From positions 4,745,821-4,809,820 of the forward strand of contig JAJEKV010000057.1 of NCBI GenBank assembly GCA_021234155.1: a DNA stretch of 64,000 bases, in the 5' to 3' direction. This stretch comes from Isoetes taiwanensis. Its lineage: Eukaryota; Streptophyta; Lycopodiopsida; Isoetales; Isoetaceae. Each line of letters starts with the position of its first letter. Position 1 is the first letter of the stretch. The translations under genes were made by a program, and so were the position numbers. A model generated the notes under the pieces. That model was not told where the DNA came from. It did no database searches and saw only the letters and a program-made list of their open reading frames with translations. Positions 37,445 through 48,357 of the stretch are shown here, in pieces.

Positions 37445-39380
37445 TTGAGTGCCATAATACTGATATAACTTATTCTGCCATAATGTCTACTCCATTGTGT
37501 AGTCCTCCCAAAAACTTGCTGATAAAACAACAAACCGCTGGCCCGCATAAGTATCCATCCACCTGTATTGGCCTTCTACATATTTTCTTTACTTCCAGTT
37601 GGTTGTCAACCGTTAGGTGTTTTTGTAGATTCTTCACAAACGTACAGAGGCAAACCAACATCCTCAAGCATGCAAAAAATAATCTGTTGGGCAAATATTA
37701 GGACACAACTACAAACCTTTGCAATGGGTCTATCTTTGCAAAGAGGCCCATGTTGTCAAAACAGTAGATGCCGGGTTCACATATTTCAGATCTTGCCCCA
37801 ATATCAGCATTGAGATACATAGTCCAATAGTGACCATGACATGCAGGAATGAACAGGTATTCACAGACTTCAAAATCTATATCCGATACGAATCCCATTA
37901 TTTTGTTACTTCTTCTATTCAAAACCGAGTAGAAGAGTGGATCTAAGAAGTAACAGAGACTGGATACCTCGTGTGCCTCCATAAATTGATTCATGCACCT
38001 GCAATTATATGCAAGTCAATGGATTCAAATGAAGAGCAATTAGCACTTGAGGACCTACCCTATGTAAAGATCGATCAGCTGGTCAGCTCTGTCTAGAATG
38101 CTTGCTTCTGATGTTCCAATGGTAACATGTTTTCTGCTACAATCAAATACATCCAAAGGAAGCTTTACTAGTGATGACAATTGGCTCAGTGCCATCTTCT
38201 TGGATCTGTAGGCCAAAAGCAAACATGTCTTCACAAACAGCATCCATAGCACAAGAACTTAAAGACAACAGTACCAAAAAGTCAAAACTTAACAACAAGG
38301 TTTTATTCATTGCAATTAATGTCATATAATCATGTTTTGATCACTTTTTTTCATGTATCTATCCAGCAGCTTTAAAGCTTTCTGAGACATTTTTATGTCG
38401 CACACATTATACATTAGGTTACTCTGTTAATGTAATATTCAATATTTGATCGTCAAATGTATTTGGATCGAAGGTGTTCGGATAAATGATTGTATTTTTC
38501 TCATTGCAGTACGACTTGTACTTGCTGTCATCAATGAGCAGGGTATTCTCAACTCCAAACCTTGGGAATGAACGGTAAACCTTATTCAATTCCTTCAAGA
38601 AAATGGGCTTATTCTTGATCGACAACCCTGTATTCGTGCATTCATCTTGGTTCCATACAAATAGAAACTTTGAAGCAAATTCTCATGTGCCACGGCTGCA
38701 AACTAGATGCATGTTTTGTGATGGCATGCTAGACCATAACGCAATTATAAAGTTATCAAGCCACTAAGACATAAACTCTTTAAAGCCCGGCCTTAAAATG
38801 ATAGTCTTCTGCTTGTTCAGCCGCCCCCATGACAACATCAGGTTCCTTGGCTGATGGTATGAGCTCATTCTTATCATACAACCTAGCAACAACACCGTTG
38901 AAGTAAAAAATAATGAGAAATTCTGTTGACCTTGTACTCCTCCTAACGAGAGGTGGAGGCAAAGTGCGCGATGACACTTTTGCTTCAGGAACTTGCACTT
39001 TTGAAGGAGTGGTTACAGAGAGAGGCTTCCCTGCATAAATATAACAGTTGGAAACTTTCAAATATTGAAATGGTTTTAGAAATTGACTGCATGTGCTCAC
39101 AAACACCAACCTAATGCTTTCTGCTCTCTGATTTCATCAGCTTTGTCTTTTTCCTTCCTATCGTCTCCCACCTTTTCGCTAACTGCATAATCTTCAGATT
39201 CTGCAATTGCTGTGTTACTCTTGGCAACAACTGCCTTTGCTTGAAAGCACACAATATTACTTAACTAAAAAAGTATGATGACAAGATTTATAAGCTAATA
39301 TTCTTACCTGCCACTAAGGAATCTTGATCTGGTTCATGATTCTCTTTCATATTGCAGCATTCTACTAGTACAGCTGCATG
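37445..39380 (-). pseudogene. FCP1-like HAD domain joined to a Ulp1-type (C48) cysteine protease, multi-exon, broken
   Basis: HAD/FCP1 domains dephosphorylate proteins; Ulp1 proteases cleave SUMO. Exons on the minus strand: about 39380-39309 (donor GTAAGAAT), 39240-39112 (donor GTTGGTG), 39030-38417 (acceptor ATGCAG), then about 38215-38055, 37990-37710 and about 37600-37445. The first two junctions agree in phase. HAD part: FLIIFYFNGVVARLY (where the DxDG box should be; the first Asp is Tyr), RPGFKEFMS, FIIALWSSMPSQN, FVWNQDECTNTG, NKPIFLKELNKVY and NTLLIDDSKY. Protease part: ILDRADQLIDLYIG, LFIPACHGHYWTMYL (His), IYCFDN (Asp) and PIQVDGYLCGPAV (Gln and Cys), so the C48 residues are all present. 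A frameshift near 38790 and stops in the HAD part break it. It may be a transposon-carried gene, since Ulp1 domains are common in plant MULEs and CACTAs. Confidence 0.65.
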
Positions 39381-39432
39381 AAACATATATCTGATTCTGA
39401 TCTATATATGTTCTAATGTTTCGCGCTTATCC

Positions 39433-39676
39433 GACCGTCCGTTCGAGATCCGACGGCTCACGTGGGTTTGGGACATATCCTACGGCCCAGATGGCCTGGG
39501 AGTTTACATATAATATGTGTACCGTGGTCCTACGGTCCAGATTGATCTGATCCTGACCGTCGGTCCGAGATCCGACGGCTCACGTGGCTTGGGGACACAT
39601 CCTACGGTCCACGTGGCTTTGGGAATTATATGTAATAGATCCTACGGCTCATATTGCTTTTATATGGTGAGATCTT
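39433..39676 (+). repeat. Imperfect 122-bp tandem repeat
   Basis: GACCGTCSGTYCGAGATCCG followed by ACGGCTCACGTGG occurs at 39433 and 39555. Further degenerate TCCTACGGYCC words follow. It lies within the presumed intron or upstream DNA of the HAD-Ulp1 gene. Confidence 0.7.
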
Positions 39677-39734
39677 GATCGTTGATCGAGTTTAAGATCC
39701 TAAGGCTCATATTGAATGCTCGTTCCTTAAGGAA

Positions 39735-39835
39735 AGGCTTTTAAAATTTTTTATGTTATTGGGGGGATTCGAACCCTGGTCCTCAACCGCCCAAACCCCC
39801 CACTCTAACCACTAGACCAAGCATTAATTCTATAA
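39735..39835 (-). mobile_element. tRNA-derived SINE head
   Basis: The minus strand has GGTCTAGTGGTTAGAGTG (A box) and GGGTTCGAATCCCCC (B box) with tRNA-like spacing, but the flanks do not form a 7-bp acceptor stem, so it is not a tRNA gene. Confidence 0.6.
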
Positions 39836-40140
39836 AAAATTTGTGTTTCAATTATACTTAAGGGTAATGTTCTAATTAAGATAAAATAGACTATAATATT
39901 CTAGGATGTTTTGAAACTTTCAAAATGTTCCAGAAAGTTCGAAAATGTTCTAGAAATTTCTAGAATATAAGGGAATCTTTTAAGAATTAAAGGGAATATA
40001 AGGAAATCTCATAAGTTGTAAGAGAATCTAGGAAAATATACAAGTCTAACGGAATCTCTTAAAATCTAATTGAATCTAAGGGAATCTTCATAATATCTAA
40101 AGGAATGTAAGAAAATCTTGATGAAATCTTAGAGTTTTTT

Positions 40141-40526
40141 TAAGATTTTGCAAAACGCGACAATAGAATGTTCTAAAATGTTTCATAATAAAGGTGTACA
40201 ATATAAATCTTGAAAAAAAAAAATTCTAGATGCTCAAGGCAAGCGCTTTAGTCTAAAAATAGAAAATGTTTTAAAAATGTTGCACAGATCCAAAATAGAT
40301 TATTTTAGAAGGTTTTAAATGCTCATGGGTTTTAAGATTTTGCAAAGAGCGACAATAGAATGTTCTAAAATGTTTCATAATAAAGGTGTATAATATAAAT
40401 CTTGAAAAAAAAAAAATTCTAGATGCTCAAGGTAAGCGCCTTAGTCTAAAAATAGAAAATATTTTAAAAATGTTGCACAGATCCAAAATAGATCATTTTA
40501 GAAGGTTTTAAATGCTCATGGGTAAG
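40141..40526 (+). repeat. 192-bp direct tandem repeat
   Basis: Two copies (start TAAGATTTTGCAAA at 40141 and 40333) with few differences; each holds an A run and GATGCTCAAGG. The preceding 39960-40130 has shorter AAGGGAATCT-type repeats. AT-rich, non-coding. Confidence 0.85.
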
Positions 40527-40739
40527 CACCTCAATCAAAATAGAAAATTCTAAGAGAATCTAAGAGAACCTCAGTAGAATTGTTGGTTATCTAGAGCACT
40601 ATAGGGCCTTACATCGTAAGAGCATGCTAAAACTGGAACAATGCGCCATAGGACGTATTAATTTTCTTGTATATATATATAATTTAGACATCATTGCCAG
40701 ACAATATTAATCATGGATCAAAACAGTACTATCTTTAGA

Positions 40740-41944
40740 TACACGATCATAAGTTAGTGTCTTCTCCTTCACATCTGCATCTGTTGCTTCTGAGTCAACT
40801 GCAAATTCAACAGTCATCAAGCTAGTGTGTAAGTAAAATAACAAAGCTGTACCTTGACTGTTCTACCCCATAGGTTGTTATTCCTTTTCTGCTGATGTCA
40901 CATACTTGGATACTTCTTCATAGCTTTTTTCATTTTCTTGTGCAAATTCGTTGCCACCAAAAGCATGCAACCATGGGGAGGATATCATGTATTGATATCT
41001 ACAATAACAACACTTCCTTGTATGCCTGCAACAGCATATAGATAACTGTGTAATTCTGGAATCGAAAGGAGATCTTGAATTACAACAGCCTAATGATTCC
41101 CTCAAATGATAGCTCAAACATGGGATATGATACTGGTGACTGCAGCTAACACAATAGCCAAAGGTCGCCCCTGCTACTGAAAGGACCGTCCACAATAAGG
41201 ACAACCTATGTCTCCTTCTACTTCTGTTGCTAGTGATAGAGGTGGTAATGCTGGATTAGAAGGAAAAGGATTTTCATCCCCCTCCATGCACGGCTGAAAT
41301 CTCTAAAATCTGGACTCTAGCTCAGATATGTTCTAACTTTGTTTCAAAGGCCACATCATCCATCTCCTTCTTCAAAGATCTAATGCCAGGTAAGATTCTT
41401 TCATTAAGATCCTTCTCCCTCAAACTATTAATGTACATGATAACTGCTATAGTTTTAGGTTGCTTCTTCATGACATCTTCATTTTACTTAATTTCAAGCT
41501 TGACCTTTCCCTTTTCAAGTTCAAGAACTTCAATTTGCCTTTCGAGTTTTCGTTGATTCTCTTTTCCACACTAAAGTTTGGCTTTAGCAGCTGTTAAAGC
41601 CTGTTCTGTAGACTGATGCCATGTATTTAATAAGTTGCGAAAGTCTGCAATCAGGAAGACATGTGTTAGTGAGTTGTATCATAACACAACTCGATATATA
41701 TCACATTTTCCATCATACAACAACACCACATATCAGCACACAACACAACACCACACATCATATTTGCCATCACGTTTTGCTGTTGCTGCAAGGCTTTTTG
41801 GTGCTTTTCCATCTCATGCTGCTCCCAAAAACTCAACCAATTAACTTGCTCCCATTTCTTATGTAAATAGTATGCTGTCGTAAAAGTTAGAGGTACCATA
41901 TCTTCCCAAGCATGTGGCTTCCCAATAATCTGTTTGTTCAACAT
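40740..41944 (-). pseudogene. Decayed exons with coiled coil and zinc-finger-like region
   Basis: Possibly the upstream part of the HAD-Ulp1 gene, same strand. Reading leftwards: 41944-41666 (KPHAWEDMVPLTFTTAYYL); about 41600-41300, a lysine/glutamate-rich likely coiled coil (ENQRKLERQIEVLELEKGK, then LPGIRSLKKEMDDVAFETKL); about 41235-40878, a Cys/His-rich run (GCPYCGRSF in one frame and FGYCVSCSHQYHIPCLSYHL in another) that resembles a RING or PHD finger broken by a frameshift; then AVDSEATDADVKEKTLTYD near 40800. Stops occur in the coil. The product is not recognised, and joining it to the downstream exons is inference. Confidence 0.4.
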
Positions 41945-42079
41945 GACTACCTCTCAGTATTGGTCCGAGTTGAGGTTCTTTAATTTGAAAGGAAATTATT
42001 CAAAGACATCGAAACAATGACTTTAAGAGTAAACTATAATACTTGTAGCATGTTTTTTTTTTGGTACTCTTTCACCCCA

Positions 42080-42165
42080 AACCGACTTCAACTCATCTGG
42101 TGAAGCATACTGTTCAACATATTTGTAAAGTTGTCTGTAGAGCTCTGGTTTCGAATCCATTTACA
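42080..42165 (+). mobile_element. tRNA-derived SINE head
   Basis: AACTCATCTGGTGAAGC (A-box-like) and GGTTTCGAATCC (B-box-like) are about 60 bases apart on the plus strand, followed by unique sequence. No tRNA cloverleaf is seen. Confidence 0.45.
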
Positions 42166-42369
42166 TAGATTTCTGTTGTGGTTTCTCCCGAATCCGGTAG
42201 CAAGAGGAGGGAGAGTTTCGGGGGGAGGGAAAGATCGAAGTACTTGGACACGTGGCATGATAAGTTGAATTTGCTTAATCAACCTGAACTTGCCATCATT
42301 ATAGCTACCTCTTCCGTAACTTTCGATCCATACTAAATCACGCCCACACACTACAAATCTGGCGTAAAA

Positions 42370-43130
42370 ATATAGAGAAAAAGTGCACGATTTTGATCCA
42401 CTTCAACATGCTTTAACCCCTTTACCTATGGATATTGCCCAATCCACTTGATCCCATTTTAGTCTTATTGTTGTTTATGTCGGACACCTGTTTCATTTAT
42501 ACTTCTCATCCTCAATTTCCACCACGTCGCAGAGCCTACACAGCCTGCTTTCCCTCGGTATCGTGGGCCTAATTTGGAATAATTTAACTTCTAGAGTATA
42601 TATTTTGACCCAGGTAGAGGCAAACAAAAGCCCTAATAGTAAGTATACAAATACGAAATGGAAAAAAAAAAACCCTTTCTTGCACACAAGTGTCCCATAC
42701 TGCAAACAATACTGGATCCTCCGGGGATGCAAGCTGAAGCAGGTGTTAAGGGAACTCCCTTCTGAAATATTCACTGTAATATACTGTGCATAATGTTACA
42801 AACTTTAATATAAAATAATTTTTGACCTTTCGAGTATCGCAATCACGATTCTTTAAGCCTTATGCATGCTATTGTTCTTATGTTTATAATTTTTTTAGAC
42901 TACTCTTTGTTCATTGTATCATGTATTTTGGTACATAACATGCAACTTTAATCAGTTAAATAGTAATTATTTGGCATTTTTGGTTCATACAACATGGTAA
43001 ACCGAAAATGAAGCTGCTTAACTTGCTTTTATTGGGTGATCTGGATATATTCTTACTTCAGAGCAACTAGACTCGCCTTCTAAACGTATGCCGCAAGCTA
43101 AGCACAATGAAAACACATTTTTTCCGATTC
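42370..43130. other. No gene recognised
   Basis: Short frames only, none with recognisable motifs. Confidence 0.4.
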
Positions 43131-43640
43131 CTTCAACAGGGTCTACAATGGCATGCGAACACATAAAGAAGCGCAGACTCATTGCATCCATTCACACCAA
43201 TGCTCACCCCCTTCGAATTGATATAGGCAGATGGATGTGAGAATCTTGATAGGACATGCTCTGTCAATATCACCAGCTGGGAGTTATTGATGATGAGTGC
43301 CACCCTCTTCAGAACTGCCTGACATTTGGACACATCAGGGTGCACTATGCTAAGTTGGTTCCGCCTAAGTAGCCGCTCTATGCGCATAGCTTTAGTGGGG
43401 ATATTGGGATCATATCTTTAGGAGGTGTGCATTCATTTGTTTCCTCTAACACTCCATTGACATATACTACTGTACAGTTTATCAGTATGCTTATTATTGC
43501 TAAGGTCTTTTTCCCTTGAAGACTTTCGGGGCGAGGGTTTTTTTAATCCTGGATAGTAATATGTCTGTTGTGCTCTTTGTTTGGATCCCATAGACTTATT
43601 GGTCTTCATCAATGATAAAAACCCATTCAATTCAATTCTT
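43131..43640 (+). mobile_element. LINE 3' fragment with (ATTCA)n tail, copy 1
   Basis: It matches the LINE fragment at 48640-49458 at low identity: the decayed equivalents of LRIETGRW and the VEDECH zinc region (43195-43390), then a shared 3' end with TGGATCCCATAGAC, TTGGTCTTC and GATAAAAA (43570-43620), and the tail ATTCAATTCAATTC. It is heavily mutated and 5'-truncated. Confidence 0.6.
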
Positions 43641-45360
43641 AATTGCCCAATTCCACGTATAAAAGCTTTCTTTTCATAACCGGATCGCCTAAGTCATGTT
43701 TTCTATGATGCCTTACATTATTGATTATTGGAATAGTTTGCTTGATTCTCATTGCCCTACTTGGACAATGCTTTTAAGAAACTCACTTTATTCCTATATT
43801 ATCACACACTTCACGATAAGGCCACATCATTTTAAGTTGGTAGATATACTAGATGTAACCTCTTTTCTTTGGTGACAGTGATACTTCAACATGGTCTCAT
43901 CAAATATGTGCTAATGACTATATTGTCTTTAAATGAATAATGACAAACACACGACAAAATTATAGGTAGCGATAAGTTAAGCTATGTGTCTGTGATAATA
44001 TTACACAAAGACGACCCGTTGTGTCTGTGTGTGCATGTAGTTTCTAGTTGGTGTTGGATAAACATAAACACGTGCATCTGAACACCAAAACCTTGCAAAG
44101 CTTGTGTGGAAAAAAGCTTTAAATACCTAACACGTTCACTTGATAGGCACTTGTTGTCAAGTGAACAACCTTATTCATGTCTGTCCTGGTTTGGATTGCA
44201 ATAAAAGACAAACCTAAAACATCCTTCTCTCATTCCTTTGCCTCTCACACTTTTCAATGAAATTACATGGATGGACAACCATGCCTCATAGTATGGCAGC
44301 ATTTTAACCTCTAGGCACAGAGGGACACGCAGACAGGACGAGCAGGGAAGGGATATGAATTATTGGCATGGGGGTGGTCCTATACAATTATGAAGAGCAA
44401 GGAGCACAGGAGCAGTAGTAGCAGACTGCAAAATCTTGCCATGTTAGGGTCTCAGATGCGAGGCGAGTCGATGGCCACTACATCGATCGACACTAGAGTC
44501 GACACTAGAGGGCGACCCTTAAAAGGACCACATGTATACACTTTATATTAGGAATAGGCTCTATGGGCCCTGCTGGCAGCCAACTCATGGCAGCTTTAAA
44601 AAGTGCCATTGGACCTGGTCCATCCCTTACTTTTTCCTAGCACCTTCTGAACCTGAACTGTCTAACCCCTTTTCAGACTAGGAAATTTTCCTCCACGTGG
44701 CAGTTTATTACTTGACCACATTGCGCCCCCAAAAAAGGCCCAAGTCGGTCCTTTCTTTCCTTCAACGGCCCCAGATCATGTATCCCACGTGCATTGCATC
44801 TTCGCCCTTCCCCAGCCGTGCTGCCCTTGAAATACCCGTTTTAAAGGTCCAGATGCTTTTGGATCGCACGCTCGGCTCGTCTCCGCCGTCCCTCACCCGT
44901 GCCATCCCAACCAGGGAGCCAGCGTCGTTGGAAACGCTTGAGCCCAAGGCACAGAAAACTCTTTCAAGATGCTCTGGCACTACGGCGAAGATCGAGGTGG
45001 GCATGACTTGGGTAGGCCTCACAAGGGGTTTTCTGCTGGTCCGATCAGCTTAGGACTCCAAACTGGAAGCGCCCATGTCGGAAAGCTTCGATTTAACCTT
45101 TCGGAAAAGCTATGGATCGTCCCAAATGATGCCCAGATTTTCCTTCTTGCACAGTGATCTTTGCAACCAATGCCTCGATATCACCTGCATCTGATTGATC
45201 TTTCTTTTTGAGTTCGCAGCAAATCAGCAGAACAATGCGCTTGTTTTATTGGCAAGTTGAACCTTCAGCTGGATCTTGCCTGCAAGTGTATCCGATGACG
45301 GTGTCAGAATGAGAATGTGTATCTGGTAGAAGAGTTTGTAGTTTGTGGATGAGATGAGGG
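43641..45360. promoter_or_regulatory. Upstream region of the PP2C gene, no other gene seen
   Basis: A 118-codon frame (44697-45053) has no known motif and probably lies in the 5' region. CGTGTGTGTC-like and GTCGACACTAGAG duplicated words (44487-44512) occur. No clear TATA box could be tied to the start at 45361. Confidence 0.35.
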
Positions 45361-47041
45361 ATGCTGAAACGACTTACGAAGATGGTGGTGGGTTGTTGGA
45401 GAAGAGTGGAGCAGCATGTGCATTTGGGGGCGACTGTTTCCAATCCGAATGACGCTTTACTTTGGTATAGGGATGTTGGGCAGCATGCTTTTGGTGATTT
45501 CTCTATAGCTGTAGTACAGGCTAATGCATTACTTGAGGACCAAAGTCAGATCGAAAGTGGCCCTACTGGAACATTTGTTGGAGTTTATGATGGCCATGGC
45601 GGACCAGAAGCCGCCCGATACATCAATGAGCACCTCTTTCCCAACTTTCAAAGTAAGATTCATTTCCTGTACATTTCAGCTGAGCTGGTTTTGTTCTTCA
45701 AAGTCTTTGTTCTGTTGGGACACTTTGAAATTTTGATTTTGATCAAAACCTTGCTCCATATAATAGTATCTTCCTTTCCCTTTTGTTCCCCTTTTCCTGC
45801 TTACAGATGTACATGAATTGGTGCAAGGCATCTCCCAGCTACTTTTATGCCAAATAATTAGTTATTGTATATATGCTGCCTTTTGTATACACTTCAGCTC
45901 AAGAATTTTAACTTGCATATAAAGAGATATTTTATAAAGCAACGCCTCTCAAAACTTTGCTGATCATGTTGTTTAAGATCCTGAAGTTAACGTGATTATG
46001 TATTTGTAGAAATTGTAGCTGAAGAAGGCGTATCTCCTGCTGCACTAAGGAAAGCTATTTTGGCAACTGAAGAAGGTTTTCTGGCACATGTCTCTAGTTG
46101 TTGGACTACACGCCCACAGATTGCTGCAGTTGGATCTTGCTGCTTGGCTGGGGTAATTAGAGGTAACAACTTGTTTGTAGCTAATTTAGGCGACTCTCGT
46201 GCCGTCATGGGAAGGTTGATGAAGACAAATGGAGAAATTAGAGCTTTTCAGTTATCAACAGAACACAATGCAAGCATCGAAGCTGTGCGCCAGGAGCTGA
46301 AAGCACTTCATCCTGATGATTCTCGAATAGTGGTGCTTAAACATGGGGTTTGGCGTGTCAAAGGCATAATACAGGTAAAAGACATTTTGCGCTTAATCTA
46401 CATTTTTGCAAGTTATTCAAGTTGAAGGAGGTCACCATGGATTATTTTTTCTGTGGTTTTGTCCTGCAGGTTACAAAATCCATAGGAGATGTTTACTTAA
46501 AGAAACCAGAATTCAATAGAGAGCCCCTCTTTCCCAAATTCAGACTTTCAGAACCCTTTGTAAAACCTGTATTGTCGGCAGAGCCATCTATTGATGTATT
46601 TACACTTAGACCAGAAGACCAGTTTATAATTTTTGCATCAGATGGTCTCTGGGAACATCTCACCAATGAGGAGGCTGTGGAAATTGTACAAAGCTATCCT
46701 CGTGAGGTATACTCTAACCTGTTAATTTCTTCTAAAACCTCTTCTTCTTGGTCATAGCACAGGGTGACACAAAAACATAACACTTATATGAAGCACATTT
46801 TTGCTGTATGTAGGGTATAGCTAGGAGACTCATCAAGACTGCATTGCAACATGCTGCTAGGAAACGGGAAATGCGTTACGCAGATCTTAGAAAGATTGAG
46901 AAAGGCATAAGGCGGCATTTTCATGATGACATAACTGTTATCGTTATTTTCTTGGACTACGAGCTGATATCTAGAGGCACCAACATGACTCCAATTTCAT
47001 TAAGGGCTGGACAAGACAATGTTGAGCTGGGCCGCTCATGA
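45361..47041 (+). CDS. Protein phosphatase 2C, clade D type, four exons, 373 aa
   Basis: A Mg/Mn-dependent Ser/Thr phosphatase; clade D members in Arabidopsis act at the plasma membrane on H+-ATPases under SAUR control and in immune signalling. Exons 45361-45652, 46010-46374, 46470-46706 and 46814-47041 have canonical GT-AG sites, and lengths sum to 1122 nt in frame. Clade D traits: an N-terminal CWR motif (GCWRR), [19 protein letters not shown] and [12 protein letters not shown]. Metal and catalytic residues: VYDGHGG (Asp77, Gly78), GDSRAV (Asp159), [10 protein letters not shown] (Asp277) and [12 protein letters not shown] (Asp336/337). The N-terminal [13 protein letters not shown] is hydrophobic and basic. 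The start is the first ATG of the open frame and fits family length. AATAAA at 47329. It appears intact. Confidence 0.95.
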
Positions 47042-47328
47042 TGCCTATGTTGAGGCATAGTTCTGTGCAAACAATAGCTCTGTCAAAAAAGGATTTTTGC
47101 TACAGTGTAAATTATCCTGCGTTTTATAGTTTCTTATAGAGGCATCGATGGCTACAGCGTTTCAAAATATTTCTTTGGAATTTCTTGGGAAGATTGCCCA
47201 CTCATTCTGTAATCTCTTATTACGGGCCATCCATGCAGCAGTCCCATTTTGATGATCTCACTAGATGGTTAGTAAAGGTTGAAGAGGCAGCTTCGTCATG
47301 TATCTGTATATCTTTGGCATTGTTCACC

Positions 47329-47334
47329 AATAAA
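47329..47334 (+). terminator. Poly(A) signal candidate of the PP2C gene
   Basis: AATAAA about 290 bases after the stop codon, inside AT-rich sequence. Confidence 0.4.
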
Positions 47335-48348
47335 ATTACATTGCTGTCAACAAATGCAGCAGTCAGAAGAAAACTTCTGATAACATTTTGGACAAACAGT
47401 GTATTAAGTAACTTCAATGGAAATTTATATGATGTGCCAAAATATTCACAGACAGGAACAATGAGATGATTGATGAAACTCGTATCAGATGAAAATTACT
47501 TTTATATATGTGCAAATGCATTTTTCAATGGAATTACCTAATTTTTGGCGACAAAACAGTGAAATGGCAAACTATTCTGTTGTAAGGGATATCTAGGTTG
47601 ACTAGTACAGGTTCATAATTCGACTTTATAGAGGCCTGCACTATCTTAAAAGAACCCATGCATCTTAGCTGGTTTGCTTTTTCATGTTGCAATCGTGCCA
47701 GTTTTAAAAGCATTCTTTTGTCTTTTGCCAATCACTAAAAACTTTAACTGCTCCAGCTTACTTGTTGCTGATTCGAACTTATCTAAAACACCATAGCCGC
47801 CTATTCACATGATTGGAATATGTAATATTTGTTTAGCCTCTGTTTTCAAAGAGAGGAGAAGAAATTGAAGGAGATTCTAAACATAAAGCAATTTTCGCTT
47901 CCTTCGAAGCAAGTTGTCCAACATAAAGCAATTCTCTTCCTTCGATGCAAGTTGGCCAAAAGGTTGCGTCAATTGGCAACTTGGCAAAGATTAGGTTAGG
48001 AATATATACAACACAAGAAAATGGCCAATATTAGTTTTTTCAATTATGACAACACCTTCTCCACAAAACACCCAACAGCCACGAAATGCAATAAATATAT
48101 ACAAGAAAAATGACCACATTATGTACAAGAATGTTGACCACAAATCTCTTCTTCTAAATGAAGTCGCAGTCTCGTATTCAAGTACAAGACTTATGAGTAT
48201 CAAGAATGTTGAACACTTCCTCTTGAAACTATTCACATTCAGGACCATATTATAGGCCCTAATTAATAATTGTGGAAACGTTGACTTCTCACATCTAAAA
48301 CCATCTACTATACTTCCTCCTTAGAGACAAGTGATATGCACAAATAAA
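47335..48348. other. Intergenic, no gene seen
   Basis: Short frames without recognisable motifs. AAGCAATT-TTCG/CTTCCTTCGAWGCAAGTTG is duplicated around 47886-47957. Confidence 0.4.
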
Positions 48349-48357
48349 TAGCAGGAA

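Noticed and set aside
37719-37946. Plus-strand ORF
   Set aside because: Antisense of the Ulp1 protease exon.
39735-39835. Functional tRNA gene on the minus strand
   Set aside because: A and B boxes present but no acceptor stem or proper anticodon arm; a SINE head explains it better.
44697-45053. 118-codon ORF as a separate gene
   Set aside because: No motif; lies in the upstream region of the PP2C gene and is opposed by a similar frame on the other strand.
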